Source: Desulfobulbus elongatus DSM 2908
GTDB taxonomy: Bacteria > Desulfobacterota > Desulfobulbia > Desulfobulbales > Desulfobulbaceae
DNA: 64,000 nt
Direction: 5' to 3'
NCBI RefSeq assembly: GCF_000621145.1
Contig: NZ_JHZB01000007.1
Location: forward strand, 62,001 to 126,000
Shown here in pieces: positions 24,158 to 33,003 of this stretch. A model generated the notes under the pieces. That model made no database searches. It was not told where the DNA came from and saw only the letters and a program-made list of their open reading frames with translations. Position 1 is the first letter of the stretch, and each line of letters opens with the position of its first letter. The translations under genes were made by a program, and so were the position numbers.

Positions 24158-25282
24158 TCAGCGCCAGCGGGCCGCCCGGTCGAGCATCGCCGGCAAGCCG
24201 CCGTAATCGCCGGGGACATAACCGAACACCTCCTGCCAGATGGTATCGTTTTCCATGCAGAAATAGAGGCAGGTCCGGGGATGGAGCCGCCGGCGCAGGG
24301 CATCGTGGATGAACCGGTACATTTCCACCCGCTGCGGCCGGATATAGCGGCGCTTGCCGTCGAGACCGTCGATGAACTCCTGGTAGAAGAAGCGCGAGGC
24401 GGGAAAGCGCTCGGCGGCGATCTGCTTGAGCGGCGGCAGATAGCGCAGGGCGCCCATGCTGATCCAGGCAATGGCCTCGGCCGGCACCGCGGCGAACAGC
24501 CGGTCGATGGTGAAGCGGTACCCCTCCTGCCAGCCGGGATGGAGGATGATCGGGTCGAAATGAAAGGCCAGGGAATAGCCCCTGTCGGCGCACTGGGCCG
24601 CGGCTTGCAGGCGCTCCTCCAGGGTGGCGGTGCGGATCTCCTCCCGGGCCATGATCGGCGGGCTGTTGAGCGACCAGGCGACAATGGTCCGGCCCTGGTG
24701 GTCGAGCCCCTCCAGGTTGCCGATATTGACGCTCTTGCTCTTCAGTTCCAGCACGGCATTGGCCTGCGCCGCCATGTAGGCGACCAGCCGGGGGCTCAGC
24801 CGGGTAAGGCTGTCCAGGGCCAGGCTGTCGGTGAACTCGCCGGTGCCGATACGAAAAAAACGGTCAGGTTCGGCGGCGAGCGCCCGGTCGAGTTCGGCGA
24901 ACAGGTCCTCGACGTTGACGAAGAAGCTGAGCCAGGGATTGTTGAGGTAGGCCTGGAGGATGCAGTAGACGCAGTCCATAGGGCAGTTCATGCCGATGTT
25001 GAGCACCTGGTAGTCGCAGCAGCGGTACTCGCGGGTACCCGGACAGGGCTTGAAAAAGGCACCCCGGTTGCGGCAGAGCAGGAGATGATGCTTGCCGGCG
25101 GTGAGGTTGGCCGGATAGTCGCCTTCGATGTTCGGCACGCCGCGCTCGGGCACCACGGTCACCGGCAGATGGGCGCGGGCGACGATCTCGCGGGTGTAGG
25201 GCAGATCGAGGCAGTCTTCGGTCACATAAAGGCGGGTGACGAAGCGGACCGGATCGCCGTAAGACGCCTGGTTCACGTTCAC
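24158..25282 (-). CDS. Spore-photoproduct-lyase-like radical SAM protein
   Basis: A 374-residue radical SAM enzyme of the SPL family. The cluster motif is CPMDCVYC (CX3CX2C), preceded by YRCCDYQVLNIGMN; family features KSKSVN and VAWSLNSP follow. True SPL repairs thymine dimers in spores, and homologues in non-sporulating bacteria have unproven roles. Start GTG 25282 overlaps the stop of the upstream glycosyltransferase gene in a GTGA, so they are coupled. The in-frame GTG two codons downstream (25276) is an alternative. Confidence 0.85.
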   Translation of the reverse strand: MNVNQASYGDPVRFVTRLYVTEDCLDLPYTREIVARAHLPVTVVPERGVPNIEGDYPANLTAGKHHLLLCRNRGAFFKPCPGTREYRCCDYQVLNIGMNCPMDCVYCILQAYLNNPWLSFFVNVEDLFAELDRALAAEPDRFFRIGTGEFTDSLALDSLTRLSPRLVAYMAAQANAVLELKSKSVNIGNLEGLDHQGRTIVAWSLNSPPIMAREEIRTATLEERLQAAAQCADRGYSLAFHFDPIILHPGWQEGYRFTIDRLFAAVPAEAIAWISMGALRYLPPLKQIAAERFPASRFFYQEFIDGLDGKRRYIRPQRVEMYRFIHDALRRRLHPRTCLYFCMENDTIWQEVFGYVPGDYGGLPAMLDRAARWR

Positions 25283-26133
25283 GAAAGGAAATCTCCTGTT
25301 TCCTGATAACGCGCGGCCAGGGCGCGATAGCGCTCGCCTTCCTCGGGCCGGCCGTGCTTGCCGCACCCCTGGCCGTAGATCCGGCATTTGCGCGCCAGTT
25401 CGGCCACGGCCGCCCGCCGTTGCGCCGGGTGCAGCACGCCGGCATCGAGCAGGGTGCAGAGCGAACGGATGCGGAACACATCCATGCCCTGGCGGTGGAT
25501 CGCGGAAAGCTGGTCCGCCCGCCCGCCATCCTTGCCGGTCAGCGGCTCGGGCACGAGCAGGAAAGGTTCGCGGCAGCCGACCCGCAGCCAGAGGTCGTAA
25601 TCCTCGCAACAGGGCAGCGATTCGTCGAACAATCCGTAGCGGTCGAACAGCTCCCGCCGCGCCATCACCGTGGACATGCCGACCACGCACATGGCCAGGC
25701 TGGCGGCGAAGACGTCGCCATCGGGCGGATCGTGCTTCTTCTTCTGGTTGACCCGCTGCCCCCGCCGAAACCAGATCTCGCGGGTGTGGGCAATCAGCCG
25801 CTCCGGCCGGGCCGCCAGGGCCGCCGCCTGCACGGCCAGCTTGCCCGGCAGCCACCAGTCGTCGGAATCGAGAAAGGCGAGCAGACGTCCCCTGGCCAGG
25901 CGGATGCCGGTGTTGCGGGCCGCGGCCGCACCCCGGTTGGGCTGCTGCACCAGCCGGATCGGCACGGCGGCGCCGGCGGCCAGCCGCTCGACCAGGGCGG
26001 CGGTGCCGTCGGTGGAACCGTCGTCGACCACGATCAGCTCATCGCATGCCCGCCGCTGCGCCAGCACCGAGCCGATGGCCCGCTCCAGCAGGGCCGCCCG
26101 GTTGTGGCTGGGAATGATGACCGAAATCACCAT
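25279..26133 (-). CDS. Family 2 glycosyltransferase (GT-A fold)
   Basis: A soluble 284-residue glycosyltransferase: ISVIIPSHNRAALLERAI, VVDDGSTDGT, NRGAAAARNTG and the metal-binding DSDD (LLAFLDSDDWW), followed by the acceptor-side ED (CCEDYDLWLRVG). It likely transfers a sugar to an LPS, exopolysaccharide or protein acceptor. The C-terminal 60 or so residues form a cysteine-containing helical tail (CRIYGQGCGKHG). Its stop overlaps the start of the SPL-like gene, an odd functional pairing. Confidence 0.9.
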   Translation of the reverse strand: MVISVIIPSHNRAALLERAIGSVLAQRRACDELIVVDDGSTDGTAALVERLAAGAAVPIRLVQQPNRGAAAARNTGIRLARGRLLAFLDSDDWWLPGKLAVQAAALAARPERLIAHTREIWFRRGQRVNQKKKHDPPDGDVFAASLAMCVVGMSTVMARRELFDRYGLFDESLPCCEDYDLWLRVGCREPFLLVPEPLTGKDGGRADQLSAIHRQGMDVFRIRSLCTLLDAGVLHPAQRRAAVAELARKCRIYGQGCGKHGRPEEGERYRALAARYQETGDFLS

Positions 26134-26199
26134 GGCGCCAGCGAAAAACCGGCCGCAACCGGCCCGTCCGCCGGGGGCGGCGCTGCCGCATCGACCAAT

Positions 26200-26228
26200 T
26201 TGTTATGGCGGTTTACCGACGGTATAGT
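26200..26228 (+). promoter_or_regulatory. Sigma-70 promoter of the RNase G gene
   Basis: TTGTTA, a 17-base spacer and TATAGT (five of six -10 matches). A second TATAGT overlaps at 26228-26233. Predicted start is near 26235, with a leader of about 90 bases. Confidence 0.6.
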
Positions 26229-26323
26229 ATAGTAACATCCCTGATTCATAACCACTTCCGCGCCCTGCGCCCGCGCATTTCCGGCGTTCCGGCACCGCAC
26301 CGGGCATTCGGTCAGGCTCTCCT

Positions 26324-27829
26324 ATGTACACAGACATCCTCATCAATGCAACCTTCTACGAGAACCGGATCGCCCTGGTGGAAAACGGCAAACTGCGCGA
26401 ATTCCACCTCGAACGGGTTTCGGAGCGGGGCCTGATCGGCAACATCTACCTGGGCCGGGTGGTCCGGGTGCTGCCGGGCATTGACGCGGCCTTCGTCGAT
26501 ATCGGCCTGGAGCGCACCGGCTTCCTCTACGTCGACGAGGCCCTCTACATCTTCTCGGACAACTATCGGCGGCTGCCCCAGGGCCACAAGCTGCGGCCGG
26601 CTCCGCCGCCTTCCCTGACCACCTCGCCGGCGATCAACGAAATCCTCCGCGAGGGCCAGGAAATCCTGGTGCAGATCGCCAAGGAACCGATCGGCACCAA
26701 GGGGGCCCGCCTGACCTGCAACATCACCCTGCCCTGCCGCAACCTGGTGTTCATGCCGCTGACCGACCACATCGGCATCTCCCGCAAGATCGAGGACGAG
26801 GTCACCCGCCAACAGCTGCGCGACCGGATCGAGGTCCTGCGGCCGCCGGGCACGGGCTTCATCATCCGCACCGTGGCCGAGCACATCGACAACGAGGCCC
26901 TGGAAGCGGACATGGAGTTCCTCCTCTCGCTCTGGGACGAAATCCTCACCAAGGTGCAGCGGGAGCCGGCGCCCTGCCTCATCTACAAGGACCTCGACAT
27001 CATCCTCCGCTCGGTGCGCGATTTTTTCACCGAGGATATCAACGAGCTGGTGATCGACAACTTCGAAGTCTACGAGCAGTTGATGTCCTACGCCAAGACC
27101 TTCGCCCCCCAGTTGCAGGACAAGATCACCCACTACGACTCCGACCTGCCGCTGTTCGAGCGCTACGGGGTGGAGGCGGACATCAACAACGCCCTGGACA
27201 AGAAGGTGTGGCTGCGCTGCGGCGGCTACATCATCATCGAGACCACCGAGGCCCTGACCGTCATCGACGTCAACACCGGCCGCTACGTCAACGCCTCCGA
27301 CCTGAGCGAAACCATCTTCAAGACCAACATGGAGGCCGTGTGCGAGATCGCCCGCCAGCTGCGCCTGCGCAATCTCGGCGGCATCATCATCATCGATTTC
27401 ATCGACATGGACAACGAACAGCACCGCGAGGAGCTGTTCGCCGCCTTCCAGGAGGCGATGCGCACCGACAAGAGCAAGGTCAACATTCTCAAGCTCTCCG
27501 AGTTCGGGCTGGTGCAGATGACGCGCAAGCGCCTGTCGGAGAGCCTCATGCAGACCATGTGCGAGCCCTGCCACTACTGCGGCGGAGACGGGTTCATCAA
27601 GTCGCGCCGCACCATCTGCCACGAGATCTTCCGCAAGATCAGCCGCGACGCCCGCAAGATCGGCGGCTCGCACGTCACGATCAAGGTGCATCCCCACATC
27701 GCCGAAATGCTGCTGAACGAGGAATCGTACACCATCGAGCAACTGGAGCAGCGGACCGGGAAACGGTTCACCATCATCCCGGTGCCGGACATGCATATCA
27801 AGCGCTACGACGTCATCTGGAATGAATAG
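26324..27829 (+). CDS. rng: Ribonuclease G
   Basis: A 501-residue RNase E/G-family endoribonuclease that cleaves single-stranded RNA with a 5' monophosphate preference, acting in 16S rRNA 5'-end maturation and mRNA decay. The S1 domain begins GLIGNIYLGRVVRVLPGIDAAFVDIG. The catalytic DNase-I-like domain carries the Mg-binding Asp pair in LTVIDVNTGRY and GGIIIIDFIDM. The Zn-link pair is CEPCHYCGG near residue 411. The length and lack of a disordered C-terminal scaffold fit RNase G rather than RNase E. There is an own promoter upstream; the M23 peptidase gene follows after 83 bases. Confidence 0.95.
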   Translation: MYTDILINATFYENRIALVENGKLREFHLERVSERGLIGNIYLGRVVRVLPGIDAAFVDIGLERTGFLYVDEALYIFSDNYRRLPQGHKLRPAPPPSLTTSPAINEILREGQEILVQIAKEPIGTKGARLTCNITLPCRNLVFMPLTDHIGISRKIEDEVTRQQLRDRIEVLRPPGTGFIIRTVAEHIDNEALEADMEFLLSLWDEILTKVQREPAPCLIYKDLDIILRSVRDFFTEDINELVIDNFEVYEQLMSYAKTFAPQLQDKITHYDSDLPLFERYGVEADINNALDKKVWLRCGGYIIIETTEALTVIDVNTGRYVNASDLSETIFKTNMEAVCEIARQLRLRNLGGIIIIDFIDMDNEQHREELFAAFQEAMRTDKSKVNILKLSEFGLVQMTRKRLSESLMQTMCEPCHYCGGDGFIKSRRTICHEIFRKISRDARKIGGSHVTIKVHPHIAEMLLNEESYTIEQLEQRTGKRFTIIPVPDMHIKRYDVIWNE

Positions 27830-27912
27830 AGAACCGTAAATCCCGTCACCCTGCGGCCCGGTCCGCGCCGGACCGCGTGCCGACTTCAAGACCACAACCG
27901 GACAGACTGACC

Positions 27913-29292
27913 ATGGCACACCATATCCGACTGCGCAGCTCCTCGCGGAGGGGCGGCGGTTTTTTCAAGACGCTCCTGCTCGCCCTGGCGGTAGTCGCGG
28001 GCCTGGCGGCGGCCGCCGCGGCCGTGCTGCTGTTTGAATTCGAGAAACCGACCCTGGTGCTGGAAAAGGAGATCAAATACCTGGGCGGCAAGGTCGAACT
28101 GCCCTTGCAGGCCACCGACCAGAAAAGCGGCATCCGTTCGCTCACCATCACCCTGACCCAGGGCGCCACCTCGGTCACCCTGCTGGAGAAGACCTTTCCC
28201 CGCCAGGCCTGGTTCAAGCCGGCCGGTCCGACTTCGCTGAACGAAAAGGTGACGATCGATGCCCAGAAGGCCGGCATCAGGGAAGGCAATGCCGAACTGA
28301 TCGTCTCGGTACGGGATTTTTCCTGCAACGGCTTGTTCAAAGGCAACGAAACCCTGAAACGGCTGCCGGTGACCATGGATACCAGGCCGCCGGTGGTGAA
28401 GATGCTGCATGCCCAGCGGACCATCCGGCCCGGCGGCAGCGGCATGGTTTTGTATACCCTGTCCGAACCGCCGGGCAAACACGGGGTCGCCATTGACAAC
28501 GCCTTTTTCCCCGGATTTCCCGTGGGCAAGAAAGACGCCTATGTCTGTTACTTCGCCCTGCCCTGGGATGCCGGGCAACCGGAGAAAATACGGCTCGTCG
28601 GCAGCGACGAGGCCGGCAACGAGGTCGTCCTGCCCCTGCCCACCGCCTTCAAGGCGGAGACGATCAAACGGGACAGCATCAACCTCAGCGACCAGTTCCT
28701 CCAGCAGAAAATGCCGGAGTTCGAGCAGCATTACCCGGAGATGCAGGGCACTCTCGTCGAGAAATATCTCTACGTCAACAATCAGATCCGCCAGAGCAAC
28801 GCCCGGACCATTGCCCAGATCTGCACCACCACCGATCCGCAGCAGTTGTGGACCGACCGCTTTCTGCGCATGCCGGGCGCCGGCCGGGCCGGATTCGCCG
28901 ACCAGCGCACCTATCTGTACAATGGCACGGCCATCGACACCCAGACCCATCTCGGCGTCGACATCGCCTCCGTGGCCCAGGCCGAGGTGCGCGCCGCCAA
29001 TCGGGGCAAGGTTGTTTTCGCCGATTATCTGGGCATTTACGGAAAAACGGTCATCATCGACCACGGCCAGGGCGTCGCCAGTCTCTACTCCCATCTGAGC
29101 AGCATCGACACCACTGCGGGCACCATGGCGGCAAAGGACCAGCCCATCGGTCGTTCGGGCGTCACGGGCATGGCCGGCGGCGACCATCTCCACTTCTCCA
29201 TGCTGGTGCACGGCATCTTCGTCACCCCGGTGGAATGGTGGGACCAGCACTGGATCGATGTCAACGTCAAGTCCGCCCTCAATGCGCTCTGA
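27913..29292 (+). CDS. M23-family metallopeptidase, membrane-anchored
   Basis: A 459-residue protein with one N-terminal transmembrane anchor (residues 15-40), a periplasmic beta-rich region of about 270 residues and a C-terminal LytM/M23 domain. The zinc ligands are in QTHLGVDIA (HxxxD) and the final HLHFSML (HxH); GKTVIIDHGQGVASLYSHLS carries the intermediate His. Such enzymes cut peptidoglycan cross-links or activate amidases; with all ligands present it should be active. Only 34 bases separate it from the LptF-like gene, suggesting one operon for envelope work. Confidence 0.9.
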   Translation: MAHHIRLRSSSRRGGGFFKTLLLALAVVAGLAAAAAAVLLFEFEKPTLVLEKEIKYLGGKVELPLQATDQKSGIRSLTITLTQGATSVTLLEKTFPRQAWFKPAGPTSLNEKVTIDAQKAGIREGNAELIVSVRDFSCNGLFKGNETLKRLPVTMDTRPPVVKMLHAQRTIRPGGSGMVLYTLSEPPGKHGVAIDNAFFPGFPVGKKDAYVCYFALPWDAGQPEKIRLVGSDEAGNEVVLPLPTAFKAETIKRDSINLSDQFLQQKMPEFEQHYPEMQGTLVEKYLYVNNQIRQSNARTIAQICTTTDPQQLWTDRFLRMPGAGRAGFADQRTYLYNGTAIDTQTHLGVDIASVAQAEVRAANRGKVVFADYLGIYGKTVIIDHGQGVASLYSHLSSIDTTAGTMAAKDQPIGRSGVTGMAGGDHLHFSMLVHGIFVTPVEWWDQHWIDVNVKSALNAL

Positions 29293-29326
29293 TCAAGGCC
29301 AGGCCGGGATCACGGGAAAAGAGGGC

Positions 29327-30793
29327 ATGAGCGGCGGCAACCGCCGCTGGCGCCCGCCGCTCCTGCTTTACAGCTATATCGCCACCGAGCTGCTGGCGCC
29401 CTTTTTTGCCAGCTTCCTCATTCTCTACTGCGTCTTTTTCCTGGTCCGTCTCATTCCGCTGCTGGAAGTCGTCCTGGCCCTGCGCATCGGCCTGGCCGAT
29501 TTCATCCGGCTGTTCGCCTATATTTTTCCGCACATGCTGCTCTACATCATCCCCATGGCCAGCATGGCCGGGGTGATCGTCGGCTTTACCCGCCTGACCA
29601 ACGACCGGGAGATCCTGGCCCTGAAGGCCTGCGGCGTCAGTCTCAAGCACATGCTGCCGCCGGTGGTGGTCATTGCCGCCGCCATCGCCGGCCTGACCGG
29701 TCTCTTTTCCGCCAGCCTGATCCCCGCCGGCGCCCTGGGCGTCAAGCAGCTGATGTTCGAACTGGCCAAGGAGAAGATCGACAAGGGGCTCAAGGCCAAG
29801 GAGTTCACCGAAGCCCTGGGCGACATCGTTCTCTACGTCGACGACATCGACGACGAGCAGCGCTGGCACGGCGTCTATGTGTCCGACATGCGGGGCCGAA
29901 CCCAGCCGCTGATCACCGTGGCCCGATCCGGCCACCTGGAAGCCGACATGGAACGGATGCTGGTGACGGTCGTCCTCAACGACGGCACCCTGCACAACAA
30001 TGAGGGCATGGACAACCAGGTGATCCGTTTCGGCAGGTATCAGTTGCAGATCTCCCTCCAGCCGCCGACCCAGATCGGCAAGGAGGACGTCACCAACCAG
30101 AGCCGCGGCGCCATGAGCCAGGAGCAACTGCTCGCCGCCGCGGCCAAGGCCAAACAGCCGGCGGATGCCAGATCGGCCCGGATGTACCTGTCCGAATACC
30201 ACCATCGCCTGGTGCTGCCGGTGGGCTGCTTCATCCTCAGCCTGATCGGCCTGCCGCTGGGGCTCCAGGCCGCTCCGGGCCGGCGTGCCGTGGGCATTCC
30301 CCTGGGGCTGCTCGTCTTCGTGGGCTACTACATCACCCTGACCGTCAGCCGGACCATGAGCGAAGCCGACATCCTGCCGCTGGTGCCGGGCATGTGGCTG
30401 CCGAATGCCCTCTTTTTCCTGCTGGCGCTGTATCTCTTCCGGCGGGTGTACCGGGAGCGGCCCCTGGTGCCCGACCGGGTCCTCTGCTTCTTCCATGGGT
30501 TGCACGACCGTCTGGTCCTGCCGGTTTGGCGGCGGCTTGCCCGTCTGGCCGCCGTGTTCGTCAAACGGGGAGCGCGGGCGCCGGCCACCACGGACGGTAC
30601 CGCGAGCGGCGCGGACGGGCTTCCCATCCGCGCCGACCGAACCACCGGCCTGTATCACCTGCCAGAGTGCGTCCACTACCACCGCGCGGAATGCCGGCTC
30701 CAGTTCAAGAACGTCCGGGTCGCCCGCGAGGCGGGATTCTCCCCCTGCCCCTTCTGCGATAGGCCGGAGAAGCACGACGAGCCGGCCCCTTGA
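29327..30793 (+). CDS. lptF: LptF/LptG-family LPS export permease with C-terminal zinc-ribbon-like tail
   Basis: A protein of about 488 residues. It has the YjgP/YjgQ architecture: an N-terminal transmembrane pair, a periplasmic beta-jellyroll (about residues 110-250) and a C-terminal transmembrane group (VLPVGCFILSLIGLPLGLQ, then VGYYITLTVSRTM). LptF and LptG move LPS from the inner membrane onto the Lpt bridge. After the last helix is an extension of about 100 residues ending in a Cys/His cluster: YHLPECVHYHRAEC, then REAGFSPCPFC, resembling Ada-type metal-binding domains. ATG 29282 overlaps the M23 stop and is an alternative start. No lptG is adjacent in the window. Confidence 0.88.
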   Translation: MSGGNRRWRPPLLLYSYIATELLAPFFASFLILYCVFFLVRLIPLLEVVLALRIGLADFIRLFAYIFPHMLLYIIPMASMAGVIVGFTRLTNDREILALKACGVSLKHMLPPVVVIAAAIAGLTGLFSASLIPAGALGVKQLMFELAKEKIDKGLKAKEFTEALGDIVLYVDDIDDEQRWHGVYVSDMRGRTQPLITVARSGHLEADMERMLVTVVLNDGTLHNNEGMDNQVIRFGRYQLQISLQPPTQIGKEDVTNQSRGAMSQEQLLAAAAKAKQPADARSARMYLSEYHHRLVLPVGCFILSLIGLPLGLQAAPGRRAVGIPLGLLVFVGYYITLTVSRTMSEADILPLVPGMWLPNALFFLLALYLFRRVYRERPLVPDRVLCFFHGLHDRLVLPVWRRLARLAAVFVKRGARAPATTDGTASGADGLPIRADRTTGLYHLPECVHYHRAECRLQFKNVRVAREAGFSPCPFCDRPEKHDEPAP

Positions 30794-30827
30794 GCGGGCC
30801 GTCTGACCGATACACCCCACCGGGCGG

Positions 30828-30856
30828 TTGCCCTCGGAGGCGGGCGCTTATATAAT
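30828..30856 (+). promoter_or_regulatory. Sigma-70 promoter of the NAD(P)HX-repair operon
   Basis: TTGCCC, a 17-base spacer and a perfect TATAAT. The predicted start near 30863 gives a leader of about 80 bases, ending with AAGGAGG upstream of ATG 30944. Confidence 0.7.
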
Positions 30857-30943
30857 AGGGTGTCGCGACAACGAGTTTTTCACCCGACAATGCGGAGGCA
30901 GGGATCGAGGCGCGGTTCCCGGCCAAGGAGGCGGTGAGCAGCG

Positions 30944-32536
30944 ATGCAACTGGCAATGGCGGCGCAGATGCGCGAACTTGATCGGCAGACCATCGAGGAG
31001 ATCGGCATCCCCGGCATGGTCCTGATGGAAAACGCCGGCCGGGGCACGGTCGAGCGGATGGAGCAGGCCTTCGGCCCGGTGGCGGGCAAAACGGTTTGCG
31101 TCTTCGCCGGCCCCGGCAACAACGGCGGCGACGGTCTGGTGATCGCCCGCACCGTGCACGGGCTGGGCGGATTTCCCTTTGTCTTCTTTCCGCTCGCCCC
31201 GGAACGGCTCACCGGCGACGCCGGCCAGAACTTCGCCGTCTACCAGCGCCTGCGCCTGCCGTACCAGGTGCTCGACAACCAGGAAAAACTGTTCACCCTC
31301 GCGGACACCGTCCTCACCCTCAACCGGATGCACCCGATCCATTCCCTGGTGGACGCCCTGTTCGGCACCGGCCTCGAGCGCGAGATCAGCGGCGGCTTCC
31401 TGGACACGATCACCTGCATGAACGCCCTGCGGGATCGCCACCGGCTGCCGGTGGTCAGTGTCGACATGCCCTCGGGCCTGCACAGCGACACCGGAGCCGT
31501 GCTCGGCGGCGCGGTGGCGGCCGATCTCACCGTGACCTACGGCTTGGCCAAACCCGGCCATTTTCACCACGGCGGCGCCCACGTCGGCCGCCTGGCCTGC
31601 ATCGACATCGGCATCCCGGCCAAACTGGTCGCCCGGATGGGGCTGCAGGGAACGCTGCTCGACCGGGAACTCGCCGACCTCCTGCGACCACGCCCGGCCA
31701 CGGCGCACAAGGGCGTCAACGGGCATCTGCTCATCCTGGCCGGTTCCGCGGGCAAGACCGGGGCGGCCCTGCTCTGCGGCCGCGGCGCTCTCCGCAGCGG
31801 CGCCGGCCTGGTGACCTTTGCCGTGCCCGGCGATCTCAACCCGATTTTCGAGACTGCCATCGCCGAGACCATGTCGGTCCCCCTGCCCGCTTCGCAGGGT
31901 TTTCTGTCCATCGACGACTACCAGCGGATCGAGGCCCTCTGCACCGGCAAAAACGGCATCGTGCTCGGCCCCGGCATCGGCACCGAGGAGGCGACGGTAC
32001 AACTGGTGCTCCGCCTCTACAATGCCTACCCCGGACCGATGGTGGCCGACGCCGACGCCCTCGCCATCCTGGCCGGTCATCCGGACATTCTCCGCAATCC
32101 GGCCGGAGCGAGGATCTTCACGCCCCATCCCGGCGAAATGGCCCGGCTGCTCGACACCTCGATCGAGGCGATCCAGGCCGACCGGCTCGCGGCGGCCCAA
32201 TGGCTGGGCGGCGACGGCGCGGTCGGACGGCCGCCGCTGATCACCGTACTCAAGGGCGCCGGAACCGTGGTGGCCGCTGCCGGCGGCGACTGGGCCATCA
32301 ACGGTTCCGGCAATCCCGGCATGGCCACCGGCGGCATGGGCGACGTGCTGGCCGGCATCATTGGCGGCCTGCTGGTCCAGGGACACGATCCCTGGGAAGC
32401 CGCCTGCCTCGGGGCCCATCTCCACGGCCTGGCCGCCGACCGGATCGCCGCCGACCGGCCCTACGGCTACACCGCCACCGAGGTGGCACGGCACCTGCCG
32501 CAGGTCATCGGCTCACTGCGGCCCCAATCCCATTAA
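30944..32536 (+). CDS. nnr: Bifunctional NAD(P)H-hydrate epimerase and ADP-dependent dehydratase
   Basis: A 530-residue enzyme that repairs hydrated NADH and NADPH. The N-terminal YjeF_N epimerase domain (1 to about 220) begins AAQMRELDRQTIEEIG, contains the GPGNNGGDGLV loop and the Asp of VVSVDMPSGLHSDTG. The C-terminal ribokinase-like dehydratase (about 235-525) has GHLLILAGSAGKTGAALL and the GMATGGMGDVLAG motif. The fused form matches bacterial Nnr (YjeF) in length. The following CBS gene starts 9 bases after the stop. Confidence 0.95.
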   Translation: MQLAMAAQMRELDRQTIEEIGIPGMVLMENAGRGTVERMEQAFGPVAGKTVCVFAGPGNNGGDGLVIARTVHGLGGFPFVFFPLAPERLTGDAGQNFAVYQRLRLPYQVLDNQEKLFTLADTVLTLNRMHPIHSLVDALFGTGLEREISGGFLDTITCMNALRDRHRLPVVSVDMPSGLHSDTGAVLGGAVAADLTVTYGLAKPGHFHHGGAHVGRLACIDIGIPAKLVARMGLQGTLLDRELADLLRPRPATAHKGVNGHLLILAGSAGKTGAALLCGRGALRSGAGLVTFAVPGDLNPIFETAIAETMSVPLPASQGFLSIDDYQRIEALCTGKNGIVLGPGIGTEEATVQLVLRLYNAYPGPMVADADALAILAGHPDILRNPAGARIFTPHPGEMARLLDTSIEAIQADRLAAAQWLGGDGAVGRPPLITVLKGAGTVVAAAGGDWAINGSGNPGMATGGMGDVLAGIIGGLLVQGHDPWEAACLGAHLHGLAADRIAADRPYGYTATEVARHLPQVIGSLRPQSH

Positions 32537-32545
32537 GGAGAATCT

Positions 32546-33001
32546 ATGCTGACAGCAAAGGATATCATGACCCGCGAAGTGATCACGGTCAGGGAAAGCG
32601 CCCCGGTGCGGGAGCTGGCCGCGCTCCTGCTCACCAGCAACATCAGCGGCGTGCCGGTGGTCGACGACAGCGGCCTGCTCATCGGCGTGGTCACCGAAAG
32701 CGATCTGATCTTTCAGAACAAGAAGGTGCACCTGCCCACCGCCTTCGCCCTGCTCGACGCCTTCGTCTTCCTCGAACGGCCGGGCAAGATGGAGCAGGAA
32801 CTGAAGAAGATGGCGGGCTCGAAGGTCGGCGACATCTGCACCCGCAATCCGGTCACGGTGACCCCGGACACGGAACTGGACGAACTGGCCACTCTGATGG
32901 CCGAGAAGAAGATCCACACCCTGCCGGTGCTGGCGGAGGGGCAGTTGGTGGGCGTGATCGGCAAGTCGGACATCATCCGCACCATCGCCCAGGGGATGTA
33001 G
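32546..33001 (+). CDS. CBS-domain pair protein
   Basis: A 151-residue protein with two CBS modules: the first opens AKDIMTREVITVRE and continues SGVPVVDDSGLLIGVVTESDLI; the second is VGDICTRNPVTVTPDTELDELA to KIHTLPVLAEGQLVGVIGKSDIIR. Such pairs bind adenine nucleotides or similar ligands. A 30-residue helical insert separates the modules (FVFLERPGKMEQELKKM). It is probably co-transcribed with nnr. Its partner is unknown; the following gene is convergent. Confidence 0.88.
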   Translation: MLTAKDIMTREVITVRESAPVRELAALLLTSNISGVPVVDDSGLLIGVVTESDLIFQNKKVHLPTAFALLDAFVFLERPGKMEQELKKMAGSKVGDICTRNPVTVTPDTELDELATLMAEKKIHTLPVLAEGQLVGVIGKSDIIRTIAQGM

Positions 33002-33003
33002 CG

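Noticed and set aside
27860-27885. Hairpin CGGTCC...GGACCG after RNase G as terminator
   Set aside because: No T-run follows and the M23 gene is only 83 bases from the RNase G stop, so read-through is more likely.
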